The position numbers and the translations under genes were made by a program. Under the pieces are notes generated by a model. That model made no database searches and had not been told where the DNA came from. It worked only from the letters and a program-made list of their open reading frames with translations. A DNA stretch of 36,797 bases from an uncultured Bacteroidota bacterium. Lineage in GTDB: Bacteria > Bacteroidota > Bacteroidia > 2-12-FULL-35-15. The stretch lies in assembly GCA_903870175.1 (NCBI GenBank), contig CAIQBY010000392.1:1-36797 (forward strand), read 5' to 3'. This document shows positions 18,901-27,840 of this stretch, in pieces (the first letter of the stretch is position 1; each line of letters starts with the position of its first letter).

Positions 18901-20862
18901 TCATTTCTCCGTCGAAAAAGAAGAAACTGCAATTATCTGTATCTTCCTTTCCATGGCAGCTGCAGGACTATAAACTGAATTTTTCGTATCGTAATAATCA
19001 TCGCTCACATTCGGTCGCGCTTTCAATTCACCAATATCTTCCTCCAGAAATGTAATACTCCCTTCCTTCGCATCTGCATTATTTACATAGTGTGCAAACA
19101 CTCCATTTTCATATTCCATAAAATAATTTTTTAACGACGACACTCTTCGCTTCGCAAGATTAACATTATAATCCGTTGATGCCAGCGGGCTGCAATATCC
19201 TTTCATCGTTATGGTAACTTTCTCATTATCCTTCAAAACCTTTTTAAGCAACTGTGCAAACCTTTCCAAATCCTGCATTCCTGCATCCACACTGTCATCA
19301 AAAAATGTTTCAATATCATTCACCGCTCTGTCATAATCCTTATCTGTCGCACCTTTCGAATATTCCCTTTTATACTGCTCACGCATTGCCGAATAATCTT
19401 CGTAAGTCTTTTTATAATTTTTTGTTGTAGTAACAGCCAGAGTTTTTTTATCCGGCTCATCATTATGAAAATACAAAGTTAGCGGAACCAGCAGTTTCAT
19501 TTGTGTCACAAACACCTTTGTACTGTCAACCTTTCTGGGCGGTTCATTAATCTTCGGTATTTTAAACATAAAAATATCATTGCAGCAACTTTCCTTTTCT
19601 TCAAAATAAGAACCCTTCCTGTTCGATGAAATAAACGCTTCTGTCTTCTTCGAATTTATCGAAAAATAAATATCATTGCAATTACTGTTAATTGGTGAAC
19701 CCAGATTCTTCGGCTCACCGAATTCCCCATCTTTATATCCACTCTTAAATATATCAAATCCTCCAAGCCCTTTCCACCACGTCGAACTGAAAAATAATTC
19801 CTGACAAGGTTTGCAATAATAAGGAGTAATTTCATCCTCTATCGAATTTACATTTTTTCCTGCATTCACCGCCTTTCCATACGTTCCATCCTTCTTAATC
19901 CTGCAATACCAGATATCCATTTTCCCTTCTCCGCCCGGACGATTGGACGAAAAAAACAAAACTTCCTTATCTCCCAAAAACCCTACTGCCGGTTGCGTAT
20001 TCGTATACCCTTTCATATTCACAGGCTCCGGAAGCTTCCGCAATCCCTGCCAATGCCCATTCACAAAGTCCGACGAATATATCTCACACATAAAATCCTG
20101 AGCATTTTTCTGCGAACATCTGCTTATGTAAACCCTTGTAAAATCATCATTAAAAGCAGTATTCGCCGTATGCACTCCCTCCTTGTTAAAAACAGTATCC
20201 AGCTCTCTCGCCTTCTCCCAGCGCAAACTATCCTGCACCGCAGTATATATTTTATTATAACTCACATTATTTTTCTTATCCCTGTCCTTCGTATCCCGCA
20301 GCGACGAAAAATACAAAACGCTATCCACCTCCACCGGCGCATATTCCGACACCTTACTATTCACCATCGAGTCCAGATGCACCATCTTTATTGTCTTATC
20401 AGGGCTCGCCATCAGCATCTCCGCATAATCACACGCCGCCACCTCCATATTCGCCTTCCTCACATAATAATCATCCGTCTTCAGCTTATTCCGTTTCGCA
20501 TACTTATCAAACAATTTTTTCGCCTCCTTATATTTCCCTTCCCCCTTCTTAATCGTCGCCAGCCAAAACGAACACAGCGGATAATGCTTCCCTCCATCCT
20601 TCTTCAACACCTTGCCATACCAGTGTTCCGCAATCCCCAAATCATAATTCAGCCTGCTCGCCTCCGCATATTTATACTGCACCCCAATGTCGCTCGAATC
20701 CTGATTAATCGCCCTGTTATAATATCCCGCAGCACCAAAATAATCATGATCCTTCATCGCCTCATCACCGCTATCAAGCAAATCCGCCGTCCGCTGCCCG
20801 AACATCGAACCCGAAATCAGCACACAAATCACAACAAATAAAATTCTCACATCACACCTCAT
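18901..20862 (-). CDS. OmpA-family protein with TPRs and PD40 (WD40-like) repeats
   Basis: Exported envelope protein of ~653 residues. A signal peptide (RILFVVICVLISGSMFGQ) is followed by TPR-like helices (~25-135; DLLDSGDEAMKDHDYFGAAG, then AEHWYGKVL), a beta-propeller of PD40 repeats (~155-430; VLYFSSLRDTKD, VLFFSSNRPGGEGKMDIWY, ELFFSSTWWKGLGGFDIF, EAFISSNRKGSY), and a C-terminal OmpA-type peptidoglycan-binding domain (TITMKGYCSPLASTDYN, VNLAKRRVSSLKNYF). The same domain order occurs in PorE-like proteins of the type IX secretion apparatus, but many Bacteroidota paralogs share it, so no symbol is given. The frame extends one codon to a GTG at 20865; the adjacent ATG at 20862 is chosen. It is first in a run with lnt, lpdA and hemH. 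Confidence 0.88.
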   Translation of the reverse strand: MRCDVRILFVVICVLISGSMFGQRTADLLDSGDEAMKDHDYFGAAGYYNRAINQDSSDIGVQYKYAEASRLNYDLGIAEHWYGKVLKKDGGKHYPLCSFWLATIKKGEGKYKEAKKLFDKYAKRNKLKTDDYYVRKANMEVAACDYAEMLMASPDKTIKMVHLDSMVNSKVSEYAPVEVDSVLYFSSLRDTKDRDKKNNVSYNKIYTAVQDSLRWEKARELDTVFNKEGVHTANTAFNDDFTRVYISRCSQKNAQDFMCEIYSSDFVNGHWQGLRKLPEPVNMKGYTNTQPAVGFLGDKEVLFFSSNRPGGEGKMDIWYCRIKKDGTYGKAVNAGKNVNSIEDEITPYYCKPCQELFFSSTWWKGLGGFDIFKSGYKDGEFGEPKNLGSPINSNCNDIYFSINSKKTEAFISSNRKGSYFEEKESCCNDIFMFKIPKINEPPRKVDSTKVFVTQMKLLVPLTLYFHNDEPDKKTLAVTTTKNYKKTYEDYSAMREQYKREYSKGATDKDYDRAVNDIETFFDDSVDAGMQDLERFAQLLKKVLKDNEKVTITMKGYCSPLASTDYNVNLAKRRVSSLKNYFMEYENGVFAHYVNNADAKEGSITFLEEDIGELKARPNVSDDYYDTKNSVYSPAAAMERKIQIIAVSSFSTEK

Positions 20863-20996
20863 CACAATTTTAAAATCAAAATTATTTCTCGCAAAGGTAA
20901 ATTATTTGTCCATCCAATCCATCATTTCATTCCAACCTTAGACAAAGACACACCATTTTCAAATCTTCAAATTTTCAAATCATCAAATTCTTTTTT

Positions 20997-21170
20997 TGGG
21001 CGAATCACGTTCCTGCCATCCACGCAAGTTCCTCCCTGCCCTCACGCGGTATCTTTTTTTCTTTAATTTTTCCCTGCGGGGCAAAGGAAAAAAAAGGATA
21101 CTCACGCGGGTCAGGCGCAGTTGCAAGTTCATCGCGGTCACTGAGCCTCGGTCATTGAGCCTGTCGAAAT
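20997..21170. repeat. GC-rich REP/MITE-like patch
   Basis: A patch clearly richer in G+C than its surroundings. It includes a 51-base segment (21050-21100) whose ends are inverted (TATC-T7-C against GG-A8-GGATA) flanked on both sides by the 9-base direct repeat CTCACGCGG (21041-21049 and 21101-21109). Further right, CGGTCAyTGAGCCT occurs twice in tandem (21135-21148 and 21149-21162), followed by GTCGAAAT; this resembles the widespread bacterial repeat family containing a GACAGGCTCAGTGACC-type sequence. The call as a repeat rests on recall and internal structure, not on copy counts. Confidence 0.55.
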
Positions 21171-21234
21171 GTCCATACCAACACAAAAAAGTTCCGTAAA
21201 TTACTATTACTTATAACAAGATACTTCCCACTCC

Positions 21235-21411
21235 GATAATCGCTAACGACTTCCCGATAATCGCCTACGACCTCTCGATAATCGCTAACGACCTCCCGAT
21301 AATTGCTAACGACCTCCTGATAATCGCTAACGACTCCCCGATAATCGCTAACGACTCTTCGATAATCGCCTACGACCTCCCGATAATTGCTAACGACTCT
21401 TCGATAATCGA
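21235..21411. repeat. 21-bp periodic array 2 (core CGATAATCG), direct orientation
   Basis: GATAAT starts at 21235, 21256, 21277, 21298, 21319, 21340, 21361, 21382 and 21403: nine units at exactly 21 bases. The core CGATAATCG has palindromic CGAT/ATCG arms around a central A. It is followed by CTAACGAC or CCTACGAC and a pyrimidine-rich joint (CTCC, TTCC, CTCT). Unlike the other two arrays all units point the same way and the spacer is not AT-rich. Units differ by one to three bases (TCGC to TTGC; CTAA to CCTA), so it is old enough to have diverged while keeping exact spacing. No plausible gene covers it. Confidence 0.93.
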
Positions 21412-21559
21412 GTGTTTTTCAAAAAAAACTCCACAAACGCGATTTAAGACATGCTAATAACTTTAGGCTGTTTTGCAGCAAAAAGAAAAACAAATGGATT
21501 TGAGGGTCAATTTTGACCTCATTTAACTTTTTACCAAACAATATAAGTTCCAAAAAATA

Positions 21560-21590
21560 AAAGGTTATACATATAATATATGTATAACCT
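21560..21590 (-). terminator. terminator of yqeY
   Basis: A perfect 14-base inverted repeat, AGGTTATACATATA (21562-21575) against TATATGTATAACCT (21577-21590), lies 37 bases past the yqeY stop. On the minus strand it is followed by TTTTATTTTTT, as expected for an intrinsic terminator, although the stem is AT-rich. Confidence 0.7.
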
Positions 21591-21627
21591 CCAATTTCAA
21601 AAAAGCTACAACTTTAATCTAAAAAAC

Positions 21628-22068
21628 TTATTTACTCAACAATTCCTTCACAATCCCTGAAATTACCTTTCCATCCGCCTTTCCAGCCAATTGTTTAGTA
21701 GCCGCACCCATCACTTTCCCCATATCCGCCGCCGAAGAAGCACCTACTGCAGCAATAATTTTCGCCACCTCCGCTTTTATTTCATCCTCACCCATTTGTT
21801 TCGGCAGATAAGCTTCAATCACAGCCGCCTGTGCCAGTTCCACTTCAGCCAAATCCATTCTGTTTTGCGTTTTATACACATCAGCAGTTTCCTTCCGCTG
21901 CTTCACCATCTTCTGCATCGCCTTCAATTCCGTCTCATCCGAATATCCTTCAGCCGAAGTCTTCAAAATTATTATCGCCGATTTAATCGCACGCAAAGCT
22001 TCCAGTTTCGCAGCATCCTTAGCCAACATAGCAGTCTTAATCTCTGCATTTATTTTTTCTTCTAACAT
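21628..22068 (-). CDS. GatB/YqeY domain protein
   Basis: A 146-residue YqeY-family protein. The family shares the helical tail domain of the GatB/GatE amidotransferase subunits; its own function is not firmly established. Visible: N-terminal MLEEKINAEIKTAMLAKD, LEALRAIKSAII, RKETADVYKTQNRMDLA, EAYLPKQMGEDEIKAEV and the closing MGKVMGAATKQLAGKADG with KVISGIVKELL. The frame is open to a TTG at 22101, but that codon lies inside a good -7 promoter box, so the ATG at 22068, which also matches the usual family start, is chosen. It is transcribed alone, with its own promoter and terminator. Confidence 0.92.
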   Translation of the reverse strand: MLEEKINAEIKTAMLAKDAAKLEALRAIKSAIIILKTSAEGYSDETELKAMQKMVKQRKETADVYKTQNRMDLAEVELAQAAVIEAYLPKQMGEDEIKAEVAKIIAAVGASSAADMGKVMGAATKQLAGKADGKVISGIVKELLSK

Positions 22069-22098
22069 AATTTTATTTTTTTTATTATTGATTTCTGA

Positions 22099-22131
22099 CA
22101 AAATTAAGTATTTCTATTGTTCTGCAACAAA
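22099..22131 (-). promoter_or_regulatory. promoter of yqeY
   Basis: On the minus strand TTTG (22131-22128), 21 bases, then TAATTTTG (22106-22099) matches the Bacteroidota consensus TTTG-N19-21-TAnnTTTG. Transcription would begin near 22094, leaving a ~25-base leader before the ATG at 22068. This rules out the upstream TTG start. Confidence 0.65.
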
Positions 22132-22374
22132 TATTCTAAAATTGATTTTCAAATAACACACATTTCAACTAAATTCCCTTTAATTTTTATTTCCTGAAAT
22201 ATAATTTTAACATGTTTTAAAAAAAATTTACCAATGGAAACTTTTTTACCTTGAAATTAAAACAGAAAAGAACACCAATAATTTTTGATTTTCAAGCCAC
22301 GATTAATCTCTTCCTTAAATTTTATGTCATAATTGCAAATTGTGAAACACCGTCCTGAATTGTGATTTGTTTTA

Positions 22375-22410
22375 TTTGGTGCGTATTTCCAATTAAATTG
22401 TTTAATTTTG
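22375..22410 (+). promoter_or_regulatory. candidate promoter of the MORN/PAS-kinase/LytTR operon
   Basis: TAATTTTG (22403-22410) fits the -7 consensus; a TTTG (22375-22378) lies 24 bases upstream, a little further than usual. The predicted start near 22416 would leave a leader of only ~15 bases before the ATG at 22431. Confidence 0.4.
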
Positions 22411-22430
22411 TTCGAGAAGAAAAATAGTGT

Positions 22431-23990
22431 ATGCTTAGAATTTTAAAAATTGTTTTGGTGTTTTTTCCAATAGTTATGTTGGCTCAAACTGATAAAAACA
22501 CAAATCCAAACGGTTATAATAAGTTTTATTACGAAAACGGAAAACTTTCGAGCGAAGGACCAATGCGTGACGGAAAGCCGGATGGGTATTGGAAAACATA
22601 TTCGGAAAACGGAGTGATTAAATCGGAAGGAAACCGTAAGAATTTTCAGTTGGATAGTGTATGGAAATTTTATACCGAGAAAGGTAAACTGGCTTTCGAA
22701 TACAACTATGCCGCAGGAAAGAAAAACGGATTGCGCAAAACGTATGATACAAAAGATGGGTATATGACGATGTCGGAAAACTTTGTGAATGACGTGAAAC
22801 AAGGCAACACCGTATATTATTATAAAAACGGGAAGGTGAAACAAACTATTCCTTTTATTAATGGAAAAGAAGAAGGCAAAGGATTCGAATTTGCAATTGA
22901 CAGCACGATTATTACCCTCACGGATTATAAAATGGGATTTATTCAGCATGAGGAAAAGATAAACAGAAGAAATAATGATAGCCTGAAAGACGGAGTTTGG
23001 AAAGAATTTTACCCTACCGGAATTTTGAAAAATGAAGTTACCTACAGCGATGGGAAAATGAACGGTTATCTGAAAGAATATTCTCCAAAGGGAAGTTTGA
23101 TGAACACATCGAAATATATTAATGGCGTGCTTCAGACCAATGTAAAAGAACTTGCAAAATTGGATGTGCGTACAGAATATTTCCCGACAGGTGCGGTGAG
23201 ATTTACAGGTACTTATAAAGATGGAGTAGCAGAAGGAATTCAACGGGAATTTTCGCCGGAAGGCAAAGTGATAGCCGCAAAAATGTATGTGGATGGAACT
23301 TTAACAGGGGAAGGAATATTGGACACTATAGGCAGAATGCAGGGACCGTGGAAAGAATATTATTCTAACGGACTAATAAAATCACAGGGCGATTATTTAA
23401 ATAGTAAACGGATTGGAGAATGGACATTTACTTATGCCAACGGAAAGCTGGAGCAAAAGGGCAAGTATGATAAAAAAGGAAAAGCTCAGGGACCATGGAA
23501 ATGGTATTATGAAAGCGGAAATGTATGGCGCGAAGAAAACTATAGAAATGATTTGCAGGATGGCGTAATGACTGAATATGCCGATATGGCAAAGGACAGT
23601 GCGAAAATAATTACCAAGGGAGAATATATTGATGGCTTGAAAGAAGGACCATGGGTGCTCGAATTGCCGGATTATAAGGAAGAAGGTGATTACAAAGCTG
23701 ACAAAATGGATGGCGAATGGAAGTTTTATTATACAAGTACAAATAATTTAAAGTTTACAGGAAAATTTTTGGATGGTGTGCCTGACGGAGAACAAAAGTT
23801 TTATTATCCTAATGGAAAAGAAAAGCAAAGAGGCAAGTATGCAGGCGGAAACAAGGAAGGAGAATGGCACTTTTATGATGAAAACGGACAGCAATTTTTA
23901 ACTATTTTATATAAAAATGATGTTGAAATGAGTTTCGATGGAGTAAAAGTTGAACCCGAAACTGTAACCTCAGAGCCAAGTATTAAGTAA
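22431..23990 (+). CDS. exported MORN_2 / YwqK-like repeat protein
   Basis: A 519-residue protein. A hydrophobic N-terminus (MLRILKIVLVFFPIVMLAQ) looks like a signal peptide. Nearly the whole remainder is MORN-type repeats of ~22 residues with the pattern YYxNGKLxxEGxxxxGKxxGxWKxY, for example YYSNGLIKSQGDYLNSKRIG and FYYPNGKEKQRGKYAGG. Proteins of this kind are often labelled YwqK-family antitoxin by homology to a Bacillus gene, but nothing here supports a toxin-antitoxin role: it is long, exported, and followed by two signalling genes. It starts an operon with the PAS kinase (7-base gap). A periplasmic or surface role, perhaps sensed by or controlled through the kinase, is inference. Confidence 0.85.
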   Translation: MLRILKIVLVFFPIVMLAQTDKNTNPNGYNKFYYENGKLSSEGPMRDGKPDGYWKTYSENGVIKSEGNRKNFQLDSVWKFYTEKGKLAFEYNYAAGKKNGLRKTYDTKDGYMTMSENFVNDVKQGNTVYYYKNGKVKQTIPFINGKEEGKGFEFAIDSTIITLTDYKMGFIQHEEKINRRNNDSLKDGVWKEFYPTGILKNEVTYSDGKMNGYLKEYSPKGSLMNTSKYINGVLQTNVKELAKLDVRTEYFPTGAVRFTGTYKDGVAEGIQREFSPEGKVIAAKMYVDGTLTGEGILDTIGRMQGPWKEYYSNGLIKSQGDYLNSKRIGEWTFTYANGKLEQKGKYDKKGKAQGPWKWYYESGNVWREENYRNDLQDGVMTEYADMAKDSAKIITKGEYIDGLKEGPWVLELPDYKEEGDYKADKMDGEWKFYYTSTNNLKFTGKFLDGVPDGEQKFYYPNGKEKQRGKYAGGNKEGEWHFYDENGQQFLTILYKNDVEMSFDGVKVEPETVTSEPSIK

Positions 23991-23997
23991 AAGGGGT

Positions 23998-26900
23998 ATG
24001 GCAATTTCCAAAAAAACAAATCTTAAGGTGGAAACTGAAGTGAAAAAACTTCAGAAGCAAATAGATTTGCTTAAAAAAGAAAATGCCAAAACAAAAGCAG
24101 CACTTAAAATAAGCGAACAGAAATTTAAAAACCTCTATGAGTCTGGCTTTGAAGGAATAGTAATTCATAAAAACGGAGTAATACTTGAAGTAAATAATGC
24201 TATTTGTAAAAAAGTTGGATATACCCCAAAACAAATAATTGGTGAACCTGTTTTTAAATTCATTCATCCCGAATATCATGCGAAAGTTTTAGAAAAAATT
24301 AAGACTAAAGACGCATCGCCGTATGAAATAATAATGTTGCAAAAAGGAAAGAAACAATTCTGGGCGCAATTACTGGCAAGTGAAATAGATTATAATGGTC
24401 TGCCGGCAAGAGTTACGGCAGTTCGTGATATTACAGAATTAAAAGAAAGTGAAAACCGAATTTTAGAAAGTGAAAGAAAATTTTCTGTATTGTCAAATAA
24501 TTTCCCCTGCATTGCATATCGCTGCAAAATGGATAAAAATTTCACAATGGAATTTTTAAGCGATAATTTCTTTGAACTTACCGGTTATAACCCTAAAGAT
24601 TTCATTAATAATAAAAAGTTTGCTTTTAATGATATTGTTCATCCGGAAGATAGAGCGAATCCAATTTTATCTAAAGCTGTAAAACAGAAAAAAACATACG
24701 ACATAGAATATAGATTAATCAGTATTAATAATGAAATTAAATGGGTTTGGGAAAAAGGGCAGGGAGTTTTTGACAGCAAAGGGAAACTTTTATATTTAGA
24801 GGGTTTTATTGCTGATATTTCAGAAAAAAAGAAGTATGAACTGGAATTAAAAAGAACCAGAGAAAACTATAAAAGTCTGATCGATAATTCGCCTGACGGG
24901 ATAATTATTTATGTTGATGGCAAGGTTGAATTTGTAAATAAAGCAGCATTAAAATTGCTGGAGTCTAAACCTGAACAGGTAATAACAAGACACCGGACTT
25001 TTTATTTATTACCGGAATATCACCAATTTGCTGCTGAGCGAATGGAGAAACTATTTAAGGGAGAGATAGTTCCTTATGCTGAATTTAAAATGAAAACAGC
25101 GAAAGGTAAAATTATTGAAGTGGAATCAAAACCTACTTTGGTAACTTATGATGGTAAAGATGCAACTTTGGTGGTGATGCATGATATCTCTTCGAAAAAA
25201 CAATTGTTGAAAGAACAGGTACGTGCACAATACGCAGAAGAAGCAAATCAACAACTTCAATTCGAAATAAACGAAAGAAAAAAAGCGGAGCGAATAATTG
25301 AGAGTAATCAAAAATATACTGGATTATTGATTGAGAGTTCGCTTGATATTATTTGTGCTACTGATAGAAAGGGGAATATTATCGAATTTAATACTGCAGC
25401 CCAAGAAACATTTGGATATAAACGTGAAGAAATTATAGGGAAACATGTAAAAATATTATATGCAAATCCTAAAGAACGAACTAATATTACGGAAAAGGAA
25501 TTGATTGGGAAAGGAATATATATTGGCGAAGTTACTAATATTAAAAAATCAGGCGAACAATTTATTTCTTTTCTTTCTGCTTCCGTACTGAAAAATGAAG
25601 AAGGAGAAATTGTTGGAGCAATGGGCGTTTCCCGTGATATTTCCGAATCGAAAAAGGCAGAACAGGAATTAAAAGACAGTGAAGAAAGGTACAGGGCAAT
25701 TTTTAATCAGGCATATATAGGAATAGCAAAAATAGATCTGAAAGGGAAATTTATACAGGTAAATCAACAGTTATGTGATATGCTTGGCTATTCAAATGAA
25801 GAACTATGCAGGATGAACTTTGTTGACTTGACTTCTACTGAAGATATGGAATTATCTAAAAAATATTGGAATAAGTTTGTGTCCGGGAAATTGGAAAAAG
25901 CAACTTTTGAAAAAAAGTATTTACATAAAAATTTACAATTGATTTACGCAAACTTAACTATTTCACTTGTCCGCGACACATCAGGAAAACCTTCACATTT
26001 TATTACCGTTTTTCAAGACATTACAGAAAGAAGAAAAGCGGAAAAAGAACAACAAGTTCAGGCAGCCAAATTAAATTCTATTTTTGAAAGTGGTGCTCAT
26101 TTAATTTGGACAGCAGATAGAAATTCATGTTTGACTTCGTATAATCAGAACTTTAAAATTTTTATAAAGCAACAATATAAAGTAGAAATTTACCTTGGAA
26201 TTTCGATGATGGAAGGACAAATGATTTCTACTCAAGAATTAAATTCTTATTGGAAAAATAAATACGATTTGACTTTAGCGGGTATTCCCCAATATTTTGA
26301 AACAAAATTTATCAATGATATTGGAAGAGAAATATGGTATGAAATATTTTTGAATCCAATATTTGGTGAAAATGGTGAAGTTGTTGAGATTTCTGCAATC
26401 GGCCATGATATTACTGAAAAGATAGTTGCAAACGAAAAAATCCATCAGTCGTTACAGGAAAAGGAAGTATTGTTAAAAGAAGTTCACCATCGTGTTAAAA
26501 ATAATTTACAGGTAATTTCAAGTATTCTTAATTTACAATCATCTTATGCCAAAGATAAAAATACTTTGAATATTTTAAAGGAAAGTCAAAATCGAATAAA
26601 ATCGATGGCATTTATACACGAAAGTTTATATCAGACAAAAGATTTTTCAAATATTAATTTTTCAGAATATATAATTAATTTGTCTCGAAATCTAATTAAT
26701 ACATATTCTGATTTGGAATACGAAATAAAGCTAAAACTGGATATTCAACCTATTATGCTTAATTTAGACCTTGCTATTCCTTCCGGATTAATAATAAATG
26801 AACTTATTTCCAATGCAATTAAATATGCCTTTAATGATGTTTATAAAGAGAATATCATAGCAATAGTAATGCATTCCGAAGAGGAGTACTTAAAATTAGT

Positions 26901-27081
26901 GATTAGCGATAATGGAATTGGATTGCCAGAAAATCTTGATTTTAGAAATACGGAGTCTCTCGGATTGCAATTAGTTGTAACTTTGGTCGATCAATTAAAT
27001 GGAGATATTCAAATTGATAATTCAATAGGAACGAAATACACAATAATATTTAAACAAAATCAAATTAAAAATCGAATATAA
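23998..27081 (+). CDS. six-PAS sensor histidine kinase (HisKA_2 type)
   Basis: A 1027-residue kinase with no signal peptide or TM segment, so cytoplasmic. After an N-terminal coiled coil (~10-40) come six PAS domains starting near residues 42, 159, 287, 436, 561 and 690, several ending in the D-I-(T/S)-E PAC signature (AVRDITELKES, FIADISEKKKYE, VMHDISSKKQL, VSRDISESKKAE, VFQDITERRKAE, IGHDITEKIVA). The transmitter has H830/H831 in LLKEVHHRVKNNLQVISS, then the ATPase motifs ELISNAIKYAF, ISDNGIGLPE and ESLGLQLV, as in the HisKA_2 / LytS-side kinases. AAGGGG precedes the ATG. The partner is surely the LytTR regulator one base downstream. Confidence 0.93.
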   Translation: MAISKKTNLKVETEVKKLQKQIDLLKKENAKTKAALKISEQKFKNLYESGFEGIVIHKNGVILEVNNAICKKVGYTPKQIIGEPVFKFIHPEYHAKVLEKIKTKDASPYEIIMLQKGKKQFWAQLLASEIDYNGLPARVTAVRDITELKESENRILESERKFSVLSNNFPCIAYRCKMDKNFTMEFLSDNFFELTGYNPKDFINNKKFAFNDIVHPEDRANPILSKAVKQKKTYDIEYRLISINNEIKWVWEKGQGVFDSKGKLLYLEGFIADISEKKKYELELKRTRENYKSLIDNSPDGIIIYVDGKVEFVNKAALKLLESKPEQVITRHRTFYLLPEYHQFAAERMEKLFKGEIVPYAEFKMKTAKGKIIEVESKPTLVTYDGKDATLVVMHDISSKKQLLKEQVRAQYAEEANQQLQFEINERKKAERIIESNQKYTGLLIESSLDIICATDRKGNIIEFNTAAQETFGYKREEIIGKHVKILYANPKERTNITEKELIGKGIYIGEVTNIKKSGEQFISFLSASVLKNEEGEIVGAMGVSRDISESKKAEQELKDSEERYRAIFNQAYIGIAKIDLKGKFIQVNQQLCDMLGYSNEELCRMNFVDLTSTEDMELSKKYWNKFVSGKLEKATFEKKYLHKNLQLIYANLTISLVRDTSGKPSHFITVFQDITERRKAEKEQQVQAAKLNSIFESGAHLIWTADRNSCLTSYNQNFKIFIKQQYKVEIYLGISMMEGQMISTQELNSYWKNKYDLTLAGIPQYFETKFINDIGREIWYEIFLNPIFGENGEVVEISAIGHDITEKIVANEKIHQSLQEKEVLLKEVHHRVKNNLQVISSILNLQSSYAKDKNTLNILKESQNRIKSMAFIHESLYQTKDFSNINFSEYIINLSRNLINTYSDLEYEIKLKLDIQPIMLNLDLAIPSGLIINELISNAIKYAFNDVYKENIIAIVMHSEEEYLKLVISDNGIGLPENLDFRNTESLGLQLVVTLVDQLNGDIQIDNSIGTKYTIIFKQNQIKNRI

Positions 27082-27082
27082 A

Positions 27083-27835
27083 ATGTCAAAAACAAACATT
27101 CTTATTGTTGAAGATGAAAGCATAGTAGCTAAAGACATCCAACACAGTTTAAAAAAACTTGGATACACTGTTGTAGATATCTGTTCCAATGGTGAAGATG
27201 CAATTAGAATTGCAGAAGAGTTAAAACCAAATTTAATATTAATGGATATTATGTTAAAAGGTGATATGAGCGGGATCGAAGCTGCAAGCCAGATTCGCGA
27301 AAAATATAATATTCCAATAATTTATCTCACTGCTTATGCTGATGAAAGTACGTTAAGTAAAGCAAAAGTTTCAGAACCTTATGGATATATAATTAAACCT
27401 TTCAAAGAAATTGATTTGCATACTTCTATTGAAATGGCAATTTATAAACATGAAAAAGAAACCGATTTAAAAAAAGAAAGAGATTTTTTATATTCAATAG
27501 TTGAAAATAAATCATCGAAAGATCTCATATTTGTTAAATCAAATTCACGCCTTGTAAAAGTAAAAACAAAAGATATCTACTTTGTTGAAGCATTAAAAGA
27601 TTATGTAGTAATAAATACTGCGAGTGCAAGATATACAATACATTCAACTATGAAAGATATTGAAAAGAAATTATCTTCTTCTGATTTTATTCGTGTTCAT
27701 CGTTCATTTATTGTACGCATTGATAAGATTGTTGCAATTGAACAGCCGAACCTGATAATGGAGGATGATAAAAAACTTATTCCAATAGGAGGTTCCTATA
27801 AGGAAGAGTTATCGAGAAGATTAAATACGATGTAA
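27083..27835 (+). CDS. LytTR-family response regulator
   Basis: A 250-residue DNA-binding regulator. The receiver domain (1-~120) shows acidic residues E10-D11, the phosphoacceptor D55 in LILMDIML, the conserved Thr/Ala switch in YLTAYAD and Lys in GYIIKPFKE. A helical linker leads to a LytTR DNA-binding domain (~150-250; DIYFVEALKDYVVI, FIRVHRSFIVRID). The ATG follows the kinase stop by one base, so the two are translationally coupled and form one two-component system. A hairpin terminator begins six bases past its stop. Confidence 0.95.
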   Translation: MSKTNILIVEDESIVAKDIQHSLKKLGYTVVDICSNGEDAIRIAEELKPNLILMDIMLKGDMSGIEAASQIREKYNIPIIYLTAYADESTLSKAKVSEPYGYIIKPFKEIDLHTSIEMAIYKHEKETDLKKERDFLYSIVENKSSKDLIFVKSNSRLVKVKTKDIYFVEALKDYVVINTASARYTIHSTMKDIEKKLSSSDFIRVHRSFIVRIDKIVAIEQPNLIMEDDKKLIPIGGSYKEELSRRLNTM

Positions 27836-27840
27836 AAAGA

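Larger units (their letters stand above)
20863..21627. other. 765-base intergenic region with a GC-rich repeat patch, a 21-bp array and a terminator
   Basis: Lies between the OmpA/PD40 start and the YqeY stop. In order it holds two TAnnTTTG-type boxes on the minus strand (20884-20877 and 20899-20892) without a well-placed -33 partner, a GC-rich interspersed-repeat-like patch (~20997-21170), the nine-unit 21-bp array (21235-21411), a short near-palindrome GGTCAATTTTGACC-like sequence near 21508-21522, and the yqeY terminator hairpin (21562-21590). Two ~67-codon open frames on opposite strands over the GC-rich patch look spurious. Confidence 0.7.
22069..22430. other. divergent promoter region between yqeY and the MORN-repeat gene
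   Basis: About 360 AT-rich bases separate two divergent genes. I see the yqeY promoter on the minus strand and a candidate promoter for the plus-strand operon near its right end, nothing else that can be supported. Confidence 0.6.

Noticed and set aside
19993-20841. 282-codon open frame on the plus strand opposite the OmpA/PD40 gene
   Set aside because: Its product is an implausible Arg/His/Ile-rich string, and the opposite strand encodes clear TPR and PD40 motifs. It is a shadow frame.
20983-21199. Two 67-codon frames on opposite strands over the GC-rich patch
   Set aside because: They cover inverted and direct repeats of REP/MITE type and have no protein-like pattern.
22443-23243. 266-codon open frame on the minus strand opposite the MORN-repeat gene
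   Set aside because: Phe/Cys/Ile-rich without domain pattern; the plus strand encodes regular MORN repeats.
22431-23990. Toxin-antitoxin label for the MORN/YwqK-like gene
   Set aside because: No toxin partner, long exported protein, and tight linkage to a two-component system.
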